Source: Flavobacterium sp. N2820
GTDB lineage: Bacteria > Bacteroidota > Bacteroidia > Flavobacteriales > Flavobacteriaceae
Direction of reading: 5' to 3'
Length of the DNA stretch: 64,000 nucleotides
NCBI RefSeq assembly: GCF_025947285.1
Contig: NZ_CP110008.1
Coordinates: forward strand, 1,751,001 to 1,815,000
Position numbers and translations under genes: made by a program. The notes beneath the pieces are model-generated. The model was not told the origin of the DNA. It did not search any database and was given only the letters and a program-made list of their open reading frames with translations. Below are positions 46,681 through 55,882 of the stretch, piece after piece. Numbering within the stretch: position 1 is the stretch's first letter; each line of letters opens with the position of its first letter.

Positions 46681-47298
46681 TTATTGCTTGATTGAAGTCT
46701 CAAACGGAATTCTATTTAGCAAACTTCTTCCCAAAGTAACTTCATCAGCGTATTCTAATTCGTCTCCCACAGCAATTCCACGCGCAATTGTTGACGTTTT
46801 AATTTGGAACTCCTTAATTTGTTTGTAAATATAAAAATTAGTCGTATCACCTTCCATAGTGGAGCTTAATGCAAAAATAATTTCGGCAACAGTGCCTTCT
46901 TTTACTTTTTCAACTAATGATGTAATTTTTAATTGACTTGGCCCAATCCCTTCAATGGGTGAAATTTTTCCACCAAGTACATGGTACACCCCTTTAAACA
47001 TATTGGTATTTTCAATTGCCATTACATCACGCACATCTTCCACCACACAAATAATTGATTTATCTCTAGCAGCATTAGCACAAATAGTACAAATTTCAGC
47101 ATCAGAAATCGTATGACAAGTAATACAAAACTGAATATCTTTTCGCATCGAAGCCAATGCTGTAGTCAATTCTTCTGTTTGTTCAAGGGGTTGTTTTAAC
47201 AAATGTAAAACCAAACGCAATGCAGTTCGCTTACCAATTCCTGGCAATTGAGACATTTCGTTAACGGCATTTTCTACTAATTTTGAAGGCAATTCCAT
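46681..47298 (-). CDS. recR: Recombination mediator protein RecR
   Basis: 205 residues, full length. Helix-hairpin-helix [17 protein letters not shown] at 18-34, a C4 zinc finger ([18 protein letters not shown], residues 57-74), and a Toprim domain with [14 protein letters not shown] near 79 and [16 protein letters not shown] near 107. It acts with RecO and RecF in gap repair. It marks the end of the polysaccharide region and the return to core genes. Confidence 0.97.
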   Translation of the reverse strand: MELPSKLVENAVNEMSQLPGIGKRTALRLVLHLLKQPLEQTEELTTALASMRKDIQFCITCHTISDAEICTICANAARDKSIICVVEDVRDVMAIENTNMFKGVYHVLGGKISPIEGIGPSQLKITSLVEKVKEGTVAEIIFALSSTMEGDTTNFYIYKQIKEFQIKTSTIARGIAVGDELEYADEVTLGRSLLNRIPFETSIKQ

Positions 47299-47350
47299 TT
47301 GACAAAATTACAAAACAAAGTGTAATTCTACATTCATTTAGTATTTCTTT

Positions 47351-47358
47351 TATCTTTG
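47351..47358 (+). promoter_or_regulatory. -7 promoter element of the symporter gene
   Basis: TATCTTTG ends 18 nt before ATG 47377 and overlaps an upstream in-frame TTG at 47356, so that TTG is not the start codon. Confidence 0.55.
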
Positions 47359-47376
47359 CGTTTAAAGAATATATTT

Positions 47377-48819
47377 ATGCAACCATCTGCCATACTATTA
47401 CTCATTTTAGGTTATTTCACAGTACTTATTTTATTTTCTTATTTTATTGGAAGAAAAGATGACAACTCTAATGAATCTTTTTTCAAAGCAAACAAACAAG
47501 CTCCGTGGTATTTAGTAGCTTTTGGAATGATTGGAGCGTCGTTATCTGGCGTTACATTTATTTCAGTTCCTGGAAAAGTGGAAGGTTCACAATTTGTCTA
47601 TTTTCAATTGGTTTTAGGGTACATTGTGGGCTATTTAGTAATTGGAACCGTTCTGTTGCCCTTGTATTACAAACTGAATTTGACTTCAATTTATAGTTAT
47701 CTAGGCGATCGATTTGGGCGTTATTCCTATAAAACAGGCGCCTGGTTTTTTATTCTTTCAAGAACAGTTGGCTCAAATTTACGTTTACTTTTGGTTGCCG
47801 ATGTGCTACAAACTTTGGTTTTTGACGCATTAAATATTCCATATTGGATAACTGTTTCTGTTACTATTTTACTCATTTGGGTGTACACTTTTAAGTCGGG
47901 AATCAAAACTATTATTTGGACGGATACCTTGCAAACATTCTTCATGCTTTTATCGGTTGGTATTTGTATTGTAATTGTTTCGCAAGATTTAGGTTTAAAC
48001 ATTAATACTATTTCTGGTTTTATTGCTGATAGTGATTTTTCAAAAACGTTCTTTTTTGAAGACCCAAGCTTACCAAGTTATTTTTGGAAACAATTCATTT
48101 CAGGCGCATTCATTGCTATTGTAATGACTGGTTTAGATCAAGACATGATGCAAAAAAATCTAACGTGTAGAAGTTTAAAAGACGCTCAAAAAAACATGTT
48201 TTGGTTTACCATTGTATTAACCTTTGTAAACTTCATGTTTTTAGTTCTTGGGCTTTTATTTACAGAATATGCCTTGAAACACAATATCGATGTACATCAA
48301 GATAAATTATTTCCCATTTTAGCCAATGAACATTTAGGGATTTTTGTTGCATTCAGTTTTCTTCTTGGCTTAATTGCTGCGGCTTATTCAAGTGCTGATA
48401 GTGCTTTGACATCATTAACCACATCATTTAGTATTGATATTTTAGAAATTGAAAAAAAATATGATGTTGCCAAACAAGTTGCTGTTCGAAAACGGATTCA
48501 TTTGAGTTTTGTTTTTGTTTCGATACTGGTCATTTTATTTTTTAAATATGCCTTTAACGATTCAAGTATTATTGATAAAGTATTAAAATTTGCAGGATTT
48601 ACTTATGGGCCATTATTAGGATTGTATAGTTTTGGATTGTTTACAAAATGGCAGATAAAAGACAAATTCACTCCAATTGTAGCGATATTATCTGTTATTA
48701 CCTCTATTATTTTAAACCTAAAAAGCGAAGCCTGGTTTGGTTTCGCCTTTGGATTTGAAATTTTAATTGTAAACGGATTATTGACGTTTATTGGCTTAGT
48801 ACTGATTCGTCGCAAGTAA
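47377..48819 (+). CDS. Sodium:solute symporter (SSS family)
   Basis: 480 residues from ATG 47377 (MQPSAILLLILGYF). About 13 hydrophobic helices. Family features: FFKANKQAPWYLVAFGMIGA near 36-55, LSGVTFISVPGKV, YIVGYLVIGTVLLPLYY, TGLDQDMMQKNLTCRSLKDA near 255, and a helix pair AAAYSSADSALTSLTTSFS near 340 (SSS signature). It couples Na+ entry to uptake of a sugar, amino acid or other organic solute; the substrate cannot be predicted. The 3' end overlaps the convergent CoA-binding protein gene by 24 nt. Confidence 0.9.
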   Translation: MQPSAILLLILGYFTVLILFSYFIGRKDDNSNESFFKANKQAPWYLVAFGMIGASLSGVTFISVPGKVEGSQFVYFQLVLGYIVGYLVIGTVLLPLYYKLNLTSIYSYLGDRFGRYSYKTGAWFFILSRTVGSNLRLLLVADVLQTLVFDALNIPYWITVSVTILLIWVYTFKSGIKTIIWTDTLQTFFMLLSVGICIVIVSQDLGLNINTISGFIADSDFSKTFFFEDPSLPSYFWKQFISGAFIAIVMTGLDQDMMQKNLTCRSLKDAQKNMFWFTIVLTFVNFMFLVLGLLFTEYALKHNIDVHQDKLFPILANEHLGIFVAFSFLLGLIAAAYSSADSALTSLTTSFSIDILEIEKKYDVAKQVAVRKRIHLSFVFVSILVILFFKYAFNDSSIIDKVLKFAGFTYGPLLGLYSFGLFTKWQIKDKFTPIVAILSVITSIILNLKSEAWFGFAFGFEILIVNGLLTFIGLVLIRRK

Positions 48820-49152
48820 AACTAACGTACAAGCCACTTCATATTGAATGTTGTTCGCTTCCAAAATTTTATAGAATGCTGGATTTTCTGTTCCAGGATT
48901 AAAAATTACTCGTCTTGGTTTTAACGACAAAATATAATTGTAATAGTCTTCTTGCGCTTGAGGATTTAGATACAAAGTAACCGTATCAACTCCATGAAAA
49001 TCTGCTTTTTCAGTTTCGATTGGAATATCAAACGCCATTCCTTTTTTGGCACCAATTGCTACAACTTGATGACTTTTGTCTACTAAATTATGAATGGCTT
49101 TATACGAATAGCGTTCTTTATTTGTTGATGCGCCTATGACTAATGTTTTCAT
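48796..49152 (-). CDS. CoA-binding domain protein (YccU-like)
   Basis: 118 residues, a single Rossmann-type CoA-binding domain: TLVIGASTNKERYSYKAI at 3-20, VVAIGAKKGMAFDIPI near 30, and VIFNPGTENPAFYKILE near 82. Stand-alone proteins of this type are widespread, and no enzymatic role is established. Convergent overlap with the symporter gene. Confidence 0.88.
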   Translation of the reverse strand: MKTLVIGASTNKERYSYKAIHNLVDKSHQVVAIGAKKGMAFDIPIETEKADFHGVDTVTLYLNPQAQEDYYNYILSLKPRRVIFNPGTENPAFYKILEANNIQYEVACTLVLLATNQY

Positions 49153-49257
49153 GTATGTAAAATTTATTTAGTATAAAGTTACGAATAAATAAACAAATAA
49201 TAAAAATTTGCTAAAGTGTGAATTGAAACAGAAATTTTGAAGTAATTTTAAACAAAA

Positions 49258-49689
49258 ATGCTTTACAATATATCTTATAACGACCCCAAAATAACGAAGC
49301 AAATTAACGAATCGGTAGGCAAGCCTTACTCATTTATTGAAAATTTAAAAAAAGGAGGAATCGGTTCGCCAAAACTATTTATCACAAGATGTAGTGCTGC
49401 AATTTATGATATATTGCATGTAAATGAATCTGTAAAATTTTGCAATATTGAACTTCGACCTAACGGAATCATAATTGGTTTTCAATCACGATTAGAAGTT
49501 TATGCATTAGTCATTCCATACTACAAATTGGTCCTGTTTAAACCCGGCAATAGTGTTACTTTTCATATAGATCATCATTACATAAGTATCGATTGCTCAA
49601 AAAACAGAAAAAATACCTGCAATTTTTTAGAAAAAATTGAACATGAAAAAACAAAAAACACACCCTATTCTCCACTGGATGCTTATTGA
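49258..49689 (+). CDS. Conserved hypothetical protein, PH-like fold possible
   Basis: 143 residues. The central part (NIELRPNGIIIGFQSRLEVY, then IPYYKLVLFKPG) reads as a run of beta strands like a bacterial PH domain. No signal peptide or catalytic motif. Single gene between the CoA-binding protein and the MarC-like gene. Function unknown. Confidence 0.65.
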   Translation: MLYNISYNDPKITKQINESVGKPYSFIENLKKGGIGSPKLFITRCSAAIYDILHVNESVKFCNIELRPNGIIIGFQSRLEVYALVIPYYKLVLFKPGNSVTFHIDHHYISIDCSKNRKNTCNFLEKIEHEKTKNTPYSPLDAY

Positions 49690-49805
49690 GCATAGTGTTT
49701 TTGAAACCTAGTACATAAATAAAAGTTTCACAGGTATCAAAAATTAAAATAATAAGTATAACTTTGAGTTTACATTATTTTAATACGCTTTCAAGAAAGC
49801 TCAAA

Positions 49806-49813
49806 TACCTTTG
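49806..49813 (+). promoter_or_regulatory. -7 promoter element of the marC-like gene
   Basis: TACCTTTG ends 9 nt before the ATG at 49823, implying a very short leader. No -33 TTG at standard spacing. Confidence 0.45.
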
Positions 49814-49822
49814 TAAAAAAAC

Positions 49823-50446
49823 ATGGAACTATTTATTTACCTTTTTGCAGCTTTATTTTCTGTACTAAATCCTATTGGAACAGTACCAATTTTTGTTGGA
49901 TTAACCCAAGGTTACACAAAAGCAGAGCGTTCAAAAGTATCGTTACTAACATCTTTCAATGTATTTGTTATTTTGATTATTTCTTTTTTTATTGGCCAAT
50001 ATGTATTACAGTTTTTTGGAATTACAATAACCGCCCTACGAATTGCAGGCGGAATCATAATTACTAGTTCTGGATTTGGATTATTGAATGGAAATTTTAG
50101 CAAAAACAAAGGGATCAACAAAAAAGTTCAAAAAGATGTTGAAAACCGCCATGATATTGCATTGACACCTCTAGCTATGCCTATGTTAGCCGGCCCAGGT
50201 TCGATTTCATTATTGATAGCCTTTTATCAAGACCATAATAGTACTAATGAAATCATCATTTCTTCATTAGCCATTTTAGTTGTGGCCGCAACAATTTATT
50301 TAATTTTAAGAAGCGCACATTATTTAGCTAATATTTTAGGTGCTTCTGGAATTGTTGCTATTTCAAGAATTATTGGATTTTTAACTATTGCCATTGGTAT
50401 TCAATATATTATTAGTGCAGTTTTAAGTATTGTTCGAGGTATTTAA
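49823..50446 (+). CDS. MarC-family integral membrane protein (UPF0056)
   Basis: 207 residues with six hydrophobic helices. The N-terminal FAALFSVLNPIGTVPIFVGL and the central TPLAMPMLAGPGSISLLIAF (about 118-137) are the two family signatures. Role unknown; once linked to antibiotic resistance, now considered unproven. The SDR gene follows 29 nt later and may be cotranscribed. Confidence 0.92.
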   Translation: MELFIYLFAALFSVLNPIGTVPIFVGLTQGYTKAERSKVSLLTSFNVFVILIISFFIGQYVLQFFGITITALRIAGGIIITSSGFGLLNGNFSKNKGINKKVQKDVENRHDIALTPLAMPMLAGPGSISLLIAFYQDHNSTNEIIISSLAILVVAATIYLILRSAHYLANILGASGIVAISRIIGFLTIAIGIQYIISAVLSIVRGI

Positions 50447-50475
50447 AAATTTCTTTTTAGTACCTTTAAAAAAAA

Positions 50476-51897
50476 ATGCGAATTTTATTAACCGGAGCTA
50501 ACGGCTATGTTGGACGAAGATTGTTACCCGAACTTCTATCTAAAGGTCATGAAGTAATTTGTTGTATCCGAGATAAAAATCGCCTTGGATTAGACAAAAG
50601 TACTTTAGAAAAAATTACAATTTGGGAAGTTGATTTTTTACACCCAATAGACTTGAACAATCTTCCTAAAAAAATTGATGTCGCTTACTATTTAATACAT
50701 TCGATGACTTCTTCTACGTCAGACTTTGATGTTATGGAAGGAAAATCAGCTCGGAATTTCAATTTGTACATGAACGAAATTGGTGTTACACAAGTTGTGT
50801 ATTTGAGTGGAATTGTGAATAATTCAGAACTTTCAAAACATTTACAATCTAGAAAAAATGTAGAAGATATTCTATTTGAAGGCAACTTTAAGACCACTGT
50901 GCTTCGTGCAGGAATTATTGTGGGTTCAGGAAGTTCGTCGTTTGAAATCATTCGCGATTTGTGTGAAAAATTACCTGTTATGGTAACTCCAAAATGGGTT
51001 CTAACCAAATGCCAACCCATAGCGATTCGAGATGTAATTCATTACTTAACTGGTGTTTTGCTTCAAGAAGAACATTACAATAGATCTTACGATATTGGCG
51101 GACCAAATGTAATTACCTACAAAGAAATGATGCTTTTGTATTCCAAAACAAGAGGAATAAAACTTTGGATTTTTACGTTACCTGTAATGTCGCCAAAGCT
51201 TTCTTCTTATTGGTTGTATTTTGTAACTTCTACTTCCTATAAATTAGCAGTAAACTTGGTAGACAGTATGAAAATGGAAGTTGTTTGTCAAAATAATGAT
51301 CTTCAAAAAGCATTAGACATAAAACCCATTACTTATGTAGATGCTATCAAATTAGCCTTCTTAAAAATGGAACAAAACTTAGTTATTTCGAGCTGGAAAG
51401 ATAGTTTGGTAAGCAGTCGTTTTAAAGAAAATTTTTCAGAATTTATACAAATCCCCACTTACGGTTGTTTGAAAGACCACAAAATCAAACCGGTGACTAA
51501 TATTGAAAAAACACTTAATAATATTTGGTCTATTGGTGGTGATAATGGGTGGTATTATGGAAACTGGATGTGGAAAATTAGAGGTTTTCTAGACAAACTT
51601 TTTGGCGGTGTAGGTTTAAGAAGAGGAAGAACACATCCAACGCATTTAGACAATGGAGATGCCCTTGATTTTTGGCGTGTTTTAGTAGCCAATAAAGAAG
51701 AAAAAAGATTGCTTTTATATGCAGAAATGCGTTTGCCCGGTGAAGCTTGGCTCGAATTTAGAATTGATAACGAGAATAAACTCCATCAAATTGCAACTTT
51801 TAGACCAAAGGGTATTTTAGGAAGAATGTATTGGTACAGTTTAGTGCCTTTTCATTTTTTTATTTTTGGCGGTATGATTAAAAATATTACAAAATAA
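50476..51897 (+). CDS. SDR-family NAD(P)-binding protein with DUF2867 C-terminus
   Basis: 473 residues. The N-terminal LLTGANGYVGRRLLPELL is an atypical SDR cofactor site (TGANGYVG), followed by HSMTSSTSDFDVMEG near 76 and VVYLSGIVNN. From about residue 325 the DUF2867 domain follows (NIWSIGGDNGWYYGNWMWKI, LDFWRV, EMRLPGEAWLEFRI, YWYSLVPFHFFIF). Such proteins are thought to be NAD(P)-dependent oxidoreductases of unknown substrate. Terminator directly after. Confidence 0.87.
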   Translation: MRILLTGANGYVGRRLLPELLSKGHEVICCIRDKNRLGLDKSTLEKITIWEVDFLHPIDLNNLPKKIDVAYYLIHSMTSSTSDFDVMEGKSARNFNLYMNEIGVTQVVYLSGIVNNSELSKHLQSRKNVEDILFEGNFKTTVLRAGIIVGSGSSSFEIIRDLCEKLPVMVTPKWVLTKCQPIAIRDVIHYLTGVLLQEEHYNRSYDIGGPNVITYKEMMLLYSKTRGIKLWIFTLPVMSPKLSSYWLYFVTSTSYKLAVNLVDSMKMEVVCQNNDLQKALDIKPITYVDAIKLAFLKMEQNLVISSWKDSLVSSRFKENFSEFIQIPTYGCLKDHKIKPVTNIEKTLNNIWSIGGDNGWYYGNWMWKIRGFLDKLFGGVGLRRGRTHPTHLDNGDALDFWRVLVANKEEKRLLLYAEMRLPGEAWLEFRIDNENKLHQIATFRPKGILGRMYWYSLVPFHFFIFGGMIKNITK

Positions 51898-51931
51898 AAA
51901 AGCCTGATTTTAATTTTAAATCAGGCTTTTT
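51896..51931. terminator. Bidirectional terminator
   Basis: AAAAAGCCTGATTT / AAATCAGGCTTTTT stem, shared by the convergent SDR and CtlX-like genes. Confidence 0.92.
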
Positions 51932-51949
51932 ATTCAATTATTGTAATAA

Positions 51950-52885
51950 TTATGCTTTAGGCAAGAAAATCTCAGCCATCATGCAGCGCGCACTTCCACC
52001 ACCACAAGCTTCAATTGTATCTAAACTTGAACTTACAATGGTTACATGTTCTTCTAATTGTGCAATTTGCTTTTTAGTCAAACTTTGATGTGCCGATGCG
52101 CTCATGATTAAATATCTTCTGTCATCAGTTCCTTTCACCTCTAACATATTTCCAGCAAAATTATTTACTTGGTCTTCTGTGATTAAAACAACTTCTTTTT
52201 CATCGCCTTTTAAACTATCCAATACCATTTTGCGTTCTTTTTTGTCGTCTATACAATCTGCACAAATTACAGCAAAGGTTTCCCCTACACACATAATTAC
52301 ATTGGTATGATAAATGTGTTTTCTTTGTCCGTTTACGGTTTGAAACGCTTCAAAAATTACAGGTGTAAATTCAAAATCTTCACAAAATTCGATAAATAAT
52401 TCTTCGTCTGCTCTTGGTGATAAAGCACAATACGCTTTTCCATTGGCTCTGTCTAAAACAATACTTCCAGTTCCTTCTAAAAAAACATCATCTTCTTCAG
52501 CCGAGGTATAATCCATGATTTCGTTGATCATAAATCCTTTTTCTTCTAAAGTATCTAAAATATCTTCTCTTCTTTCTAATCTTCGATTTTCGGCAAACAT
52601 AGGATATAAAACTACATCGCCATTCTCGTGAAATGAAATCCAGTTGTTAGGAAAAATACTATCTGGTGTGTCTGGACTTATCGTATCTTCAACCACTACC
52701 ACGTTTAATCCTATCATTTTAAGTTTTTGTACAAAAGTATCAAACTCTTCTTGCGCTTTGGCATTTACCGATTCTGGTGTTAAATTATCCAATACTTTTT
52801 GGTAATAATTATTTACAGCCGTTTGTTCGTTCATACGGAAAGCTACTGGACGAATCATCAATATGGAATTGGTTGTTTGGTTCAT
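51950..52885 (-). CDS. ctlX: Citrulline utilization hydrolase CtlX-like guanidino/ureido hydrolase
   Basis: 311 residues in the guanidine-modifying (arginine deiminase-like) superfamily. MIRPVAFRMNEQTAVNNYYQ opens it, DSIFPNNWISFHENG near 76-90 and VFLEGTGSIVLDR near 132 bind substrate, HTNVIMC gives the catalytic His, and ACGGGSARCMMAE near the C-terminus gives the nucleophilic Cys. CtlX hydrolyses citrulline to ornithine. A second superfamily member follows upstream in the same direction (49 nt gap). Confidence 0.87.
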   Translation of the reverse strand: MNQTTNSILMIRPVAFRMNEQTAVNNYYQKVLDNLTPESVNAKAQEEFDTFVQKLKMIGLNVVVVEDTISPDTPDSIFPNNWISFHENGDVVLYPMFAENRRLERREDILDTLEEKGFMINEIMDYTSAEEDDVFLEGTGSIVLDRANGKAYCALSPRADEELFIEFCEDFEFTPVIFEAFQTVNGQRKHIYHTNVIMCVGETFAVICADCIDDKKERKMVLDSLKGDEKEVVLITEDQVNNFAGNMLEVKGTDDRRYLIMSASAHQSLTKKQIAQLEEHVTIVSSSLDTIEACGGGSARCMMAEIFLPKA

Positions 52886-52934
52886 GGTTTATTTTTGTTT
52901 AAAGTTTCAGGTTTTACATCTTGAAACAACGTTT

Positions 52935-53849
52935 TTAATCTCTAATTAATGGTAAAGTTGAACATCTCAACAAACCTTCTTGTTTGGCAATTTCGGCATA
53001 TGGAATCTCTTCCACTGTAAATCCGTTTTCACGAAGCCAATTATTTAATCTAGTGAAATTTCTTTCCGAAACTACAACATCGGGAGCAATCGAAAAAACA
53101 TTTGAATTCATGTGATACATTTCTTCTCTTTCGATGTGGAATAGATTTTCTTTTCCAAATAAATTCACTAAAAACATATAATCTGCTTCTTCACGGAAAC
53201 CACTTTTATAAATTATTCCTTTGTTGGTTCCAACAGGCTGAAAACAGCAATCTAGATGTAAAGCGTTATCACGAGGCTCAATTTTAGATTTAACTAAGTC
53301 AAATGCTTTCACAATTTTATTTGGAAACAAAGCTTTAATATAATCTACACCTTGCCAATTGGTTCTTGCAGTAATATAATCTTTATAATCTGAACCTTTA
53401 TATGTTCCTATAAAAATATAATCGTTCCAAGGCATTACATCGCCACCTTCAATATGCACTTCTTCAGGTGGGCGCACAACTTTTTTGGGATCAATTTGAT
53501 CAATTACATACTGAATTGCTTCTAATTCGCGCTCTCTATCTGGTAAAATATTAGCTTTGATAAAAATATCATCAATTACAAATCCGATGTCTCTTGCAAA
53601 TATTTGGTTGTAGTTTTCTATGATTTCTGGTCTAAAAACTTTGACATCATATTTTTGAAAAACGGCATTAAAGGCTTCCATTTCTTTTACCATATCAGCT
53701 TCCACTGGATAGGTACCCGCTTTAATGTGCTCTAATGATTTAGGATCATAAGCTTCTTCTATCGTAGGTGTTGGACCATTGCTTATAGCAGTTCCTAACA
53801 CCACTGCCCTCAAACGCGATGTTTCATTTTTTACATTTAATTGCAACAT
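52935..53849 (-). CDS. Amidinotransferase/DDAH-family protein
   Basis: 304 residues. RAVVLGTAISNG at the N-terminus, FARDIGFVIDD near 89-99, HIEGGDVMPWNDYIFIG near 132, HLDCCFQPVG near 199 and the C-terminal LLRCSTLPL supply the penta-fold motifs, with the nucleophilic Cys at LLRCST. The exact reaction (arginine deiminase, dimethylarginine hydrolase or amidinotransferase) cannot be decided by eye. It precedes the CtlX-like gene in the same orientation, so both probably work on arginine or citrulline. Confidence 0.8.
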   Translation of the reverse strand: MLQLNVKNETSRLRAVVLGTAISNGPTPTIEEAYDPKSLEHIKAGTYPVEADMVKEMEAFNAVFQKYDVKVFRPEIIENYNQIFARDIGFVIDDIFIKANILPDRERELEAIQYVIDQIDPKKVVRPPEEVHIEGGDVMPWNDYIFIGTYKGSDYKDYITARTNWQGVDYIKALFPNKIVKAFDLVKSKIEPRDNALHLDCCFQPVGTNKGIIYKSGFREEADYMFLVNLFGKENLFHIEREEMYHMNSNVFSIAPDVVVSERNFTRLNNWLRENGFTVEEIPYAEIAKQEGLLRCSTLPLIRD

Positions 53850-53978
53850 AACTTTAGTTTTTATTTCCGTTTATGGTTTTTATGGTATAATTACAAATAT
53901 AACAAAAGCAAACGATATAGTAATTGCTAGGCTTTGTATAATTTATAAAATCTAACTATCTATTTCACAATATTTTAC

Positions 53979-53986
53979 TACATTTG
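53979..53986 (+). promoter_or_regulatory. -7 promoter element of the LEA-like gene
   Basis: TACATTTG, 23 nt before the ATG at 54010. Confidence 0.5.
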
Positions 53987-54009
53987 ATAAAACTTAAAAA
54001 CAAAATATC

Positions 54010-54375
54010 ATGGGATTATCAAATTTTTTTAGCTCTCTTTTTGGAAAAGCCAAACAAACTGCTGAAAATGCAAAAGAAAATTTAAGTGAAGTTGCTGATA
54101 ATGCAATGGAAAAAGTAACAGAAGTTGCTGCTGAAGTAAAAGAAACTGTAGAAAATGTTGCAGAAACGGCTTCTCAAAAATTAGATGAAATGGGTGTTTC
54201 TGAAAAAGTAGCAGATTTTGTTGAAACTGCAAAAGAAAAAGTAGCAGATGCAACAGAATGGGTCGAAGAAAAAGCGCATCAAGCTAAAGAAGCTGTAGAA
54301 AATGTAGTTGAAAAAGCTGAAGATAAAGTTGAAGATGTAGCGAATGACGAAGCTACTGAAAAACCTGCTGAATAA
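54010..54375 (+). CDS. LEA/apolipoprotein-like amphipathic helical protein
   Basis: 121 residues made almost entirely of A, E, K, V, D and T in repeating amphipathic helix units (EKVTEVAAEVKETVENVAET, EKVADATEWVEEKAHQAKEA). The N-terminal GLSNFFSSLFGKAKQT is the only hydrophobic patch. The composition resembles LEA-like or YtxH-like stress proteins that coat membranes or prevent aggregation, a family-level resemblance only. It has its own promoter and a strong terminator. Confidence 0.75.
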   Translation: MGLSNFFSSLFGKAKQTAENAKENLSEVADNAMEKVTEVAAEVKETVENVAETASQKLDEMGVSEKVADFVETAKEKVADATEWVEEKAHQAKEAVENVVEKAEDKVEDVANDEATEKPAE

Positions 54376-54394
54376 ACCACAAGCAAAAAAAAAC

Positions 54395-54426
54395 AAAAAT
54401 CCCACTAAATTTAGTGGGATTTTTTT
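54395..54426. terminator. Bidirectional terminator
   Basis: The perfect palindrome ATCCCACTAAA/TTTAGTGGGAT with A and T runs on either side, between the LEA-like gene and the convergent citrate synthase gene. Confidence 0.93.
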
Positions 54427-54430
54427 ATGC

Positions 54431-55714
54431 TTATCTATCTTTAACTTCTTTAAAATCGCGTAAAGTATAACCTGTATATACTTGTCTTGGACGACCAATT
54501 GGTTCTTTATTGATACGCATTTCTTTCCATTGCGCAATCCAACCTGGTAAACGGCCAATAGCAAATAAAACAGTAAACATTTCAACTGGAATTCCCATTG
54601 CACGATAGATAATTCCTGAATAGAAATCTACGTTTGGATATAAATTTCTTGCTTTGAAATACTCGTCTTCTAAAGCTACTTTTTCTAATTGTTTTGCAAT
54701 ATCTAATAATGGATCATCAACACCTAATGCTGTTAATACATCATCAGCTGCTTTTTTAATGATTGTTGCTCTTGGATCAAAGTTCTTATAAACTCTATGT
54801 CCAAATCCCATTAAACGGAATGGATCATCTTTATCTTTTGCTTTTAAAACGAATTTAGCCACATCACCACCATTATCATGGATTTCTTGTAACATTTCTA
54901 AAACCGCTTGGTTAGCTCCACCATGAAGTGGTCCCCAAAGAGCAGATACACCAGCAGAAATTGAAGCAAATAAACCGGCATGTGAAGAACCAACGATTCT
55001 TACTGTAGAAGTAGAACAATTTTGTTCATGGTCTGCGTGAAGAATAAATAATTTATCTAATGCATCAATAACTTTTTTATCTGCTTTATAAGGAGCTGTT
55101 GGCAATTCAAACATCAAACGCATAAAATTTTCAACATATCCTTTAGTATTATCGTAATAATTTAAAGGATAACCCATTGTTTTTCTGTACGTCCATGTAG
55201 CAATTACTAAAAATTTACCCATAGTTTTACAAACTGCATCATACATTTCTTTTTCGTTGTGAGGATTCACAGACTTAGGATTGAAAGCAGTTAATGCACT
55301 TGTTAATGAAGCTAAAACACCCATTGGATGAGCTGTTTTTGGAAAACCATCAATGATGTTTTTCATTTCTTCATTAACTAAAGTATACTTACGAATATCG
55401 TTTTCAAATTTTTCTAATTGTGCTGCGGTTGGAAGTTCTCCAAAAATTAACAAGTAAGAGACTTCTAAGAAATCTGCTTTATCTGCTAAATCTTCGATTG
55501 AATATCCTCTATAGCGTAAAATTCCTTCCTCACCATCTAAAAAAGTTATTTCACTTGTACATGAACCTGAGTTTTTATACCCTGGATCAATTGTAATAGC
55601 ACCAGAAGCACTTCGTAACTTGTCGATGTCGATAGCAACCTCATTTTCAGTCCCTACGATAACTGGGAACTCATACTTCTTGCCATCAAGCTCTAATATT
55701 GCAGTTTTTGACAT
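54431..55714 (-). CDS. gltA: Citrate synthase
   Basis: 427 residues, type II bacterial citrate synthase. The catalytic residues sit in LHADHEQNCSTSTVRIVGSS, in SALWGPLHGGANQAVLEML (His near 264) and in GFGHRVYKNFDPRA (His near 305 with Arg), with Asp in the C-terminal YSGIIYRAMGIPVEMFTVLF region. An N-terminal small domain (residues 1-55) precedes DPGYKNSGSCTSEITFLDG. It condenses acetyl-CoA and oxaloacetate in the TCA cycle. Confidence 0.97.
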   Translation of the reverse strand: MSKTAILELDGKKYEFPVIVGTENEVAIDIDKLRSASGAITIDPGYKNSGSCTSEITFLDGEEGILRYRGYSIEDLADKADFLEVSYLLIFGELPTAAQLEKFENDIRKYTLVNEEMKNIIDGFPKTAHPMGVLASLTSALTAFNPKSVNPHNEKEMYDAVCKTMGKFLVIATWTYRKTMGYPLNYYDNTKGYVENFMRLMFELPTAPYKADKKVIDALDKLFILHADHEQNCSTSTVRIVGSSHAGLFASISAGVSALWGPLHGGANQAVLEMLQEIHDNGGDVAKFVLKAKDKDDPFRLMGFGHRVYKNFDPRATIIKKAADDVLTALGVDDPLLDIAKQLEKVALEDEYFKARNLYPNVDFYSGIIYRAMGIPVEMFTVLFAIGRLPGWIAQWKEMRINKEPIGRPRQVYTGYTLRDFKEVKDR

Positions 55715-55822
55715 ATTATTATAATGTGTTTTTTGATAAAAATTTATGTATGTTGCGAATTTAACAAATAATCCTCGAACAATAAAGAAAATTATTATAA
55801 TTTATGGTTAAATAGTATACAT

Positions 55823-55857
55823 AAAAAAAACTCAAAAAATTTTACTTTTTTGAGTTT
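55823..55857 (-). terminator. Terminator of the T9SS leucine-rich protein gene
   Basis: AAACTCAAAAAA / TTTTTTGAGTTT stem with T run on the minus strand. Confidence 0.8.
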
Positions 55858-55882
55858 CTCTGCTTAAAAATAATTACTTAAC

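Noticed and set aside
47356..47376. Upstream TTG start for the symporter gene
   Set aside because: The TTG lies within the TATCTTTG promoter element; ATG 47377 is better placed and starts the family-like N-terminus.
54029..54603. Two minus-strand open frames of 74 and 140 codons over the LEA-like gene and citrate synthase
   Set aside because: Phenylalanine- and leucine-rich mirrors of the alanine/glutamate-rich plus-strand gene, plus an out-of-frame stretch of gltA.
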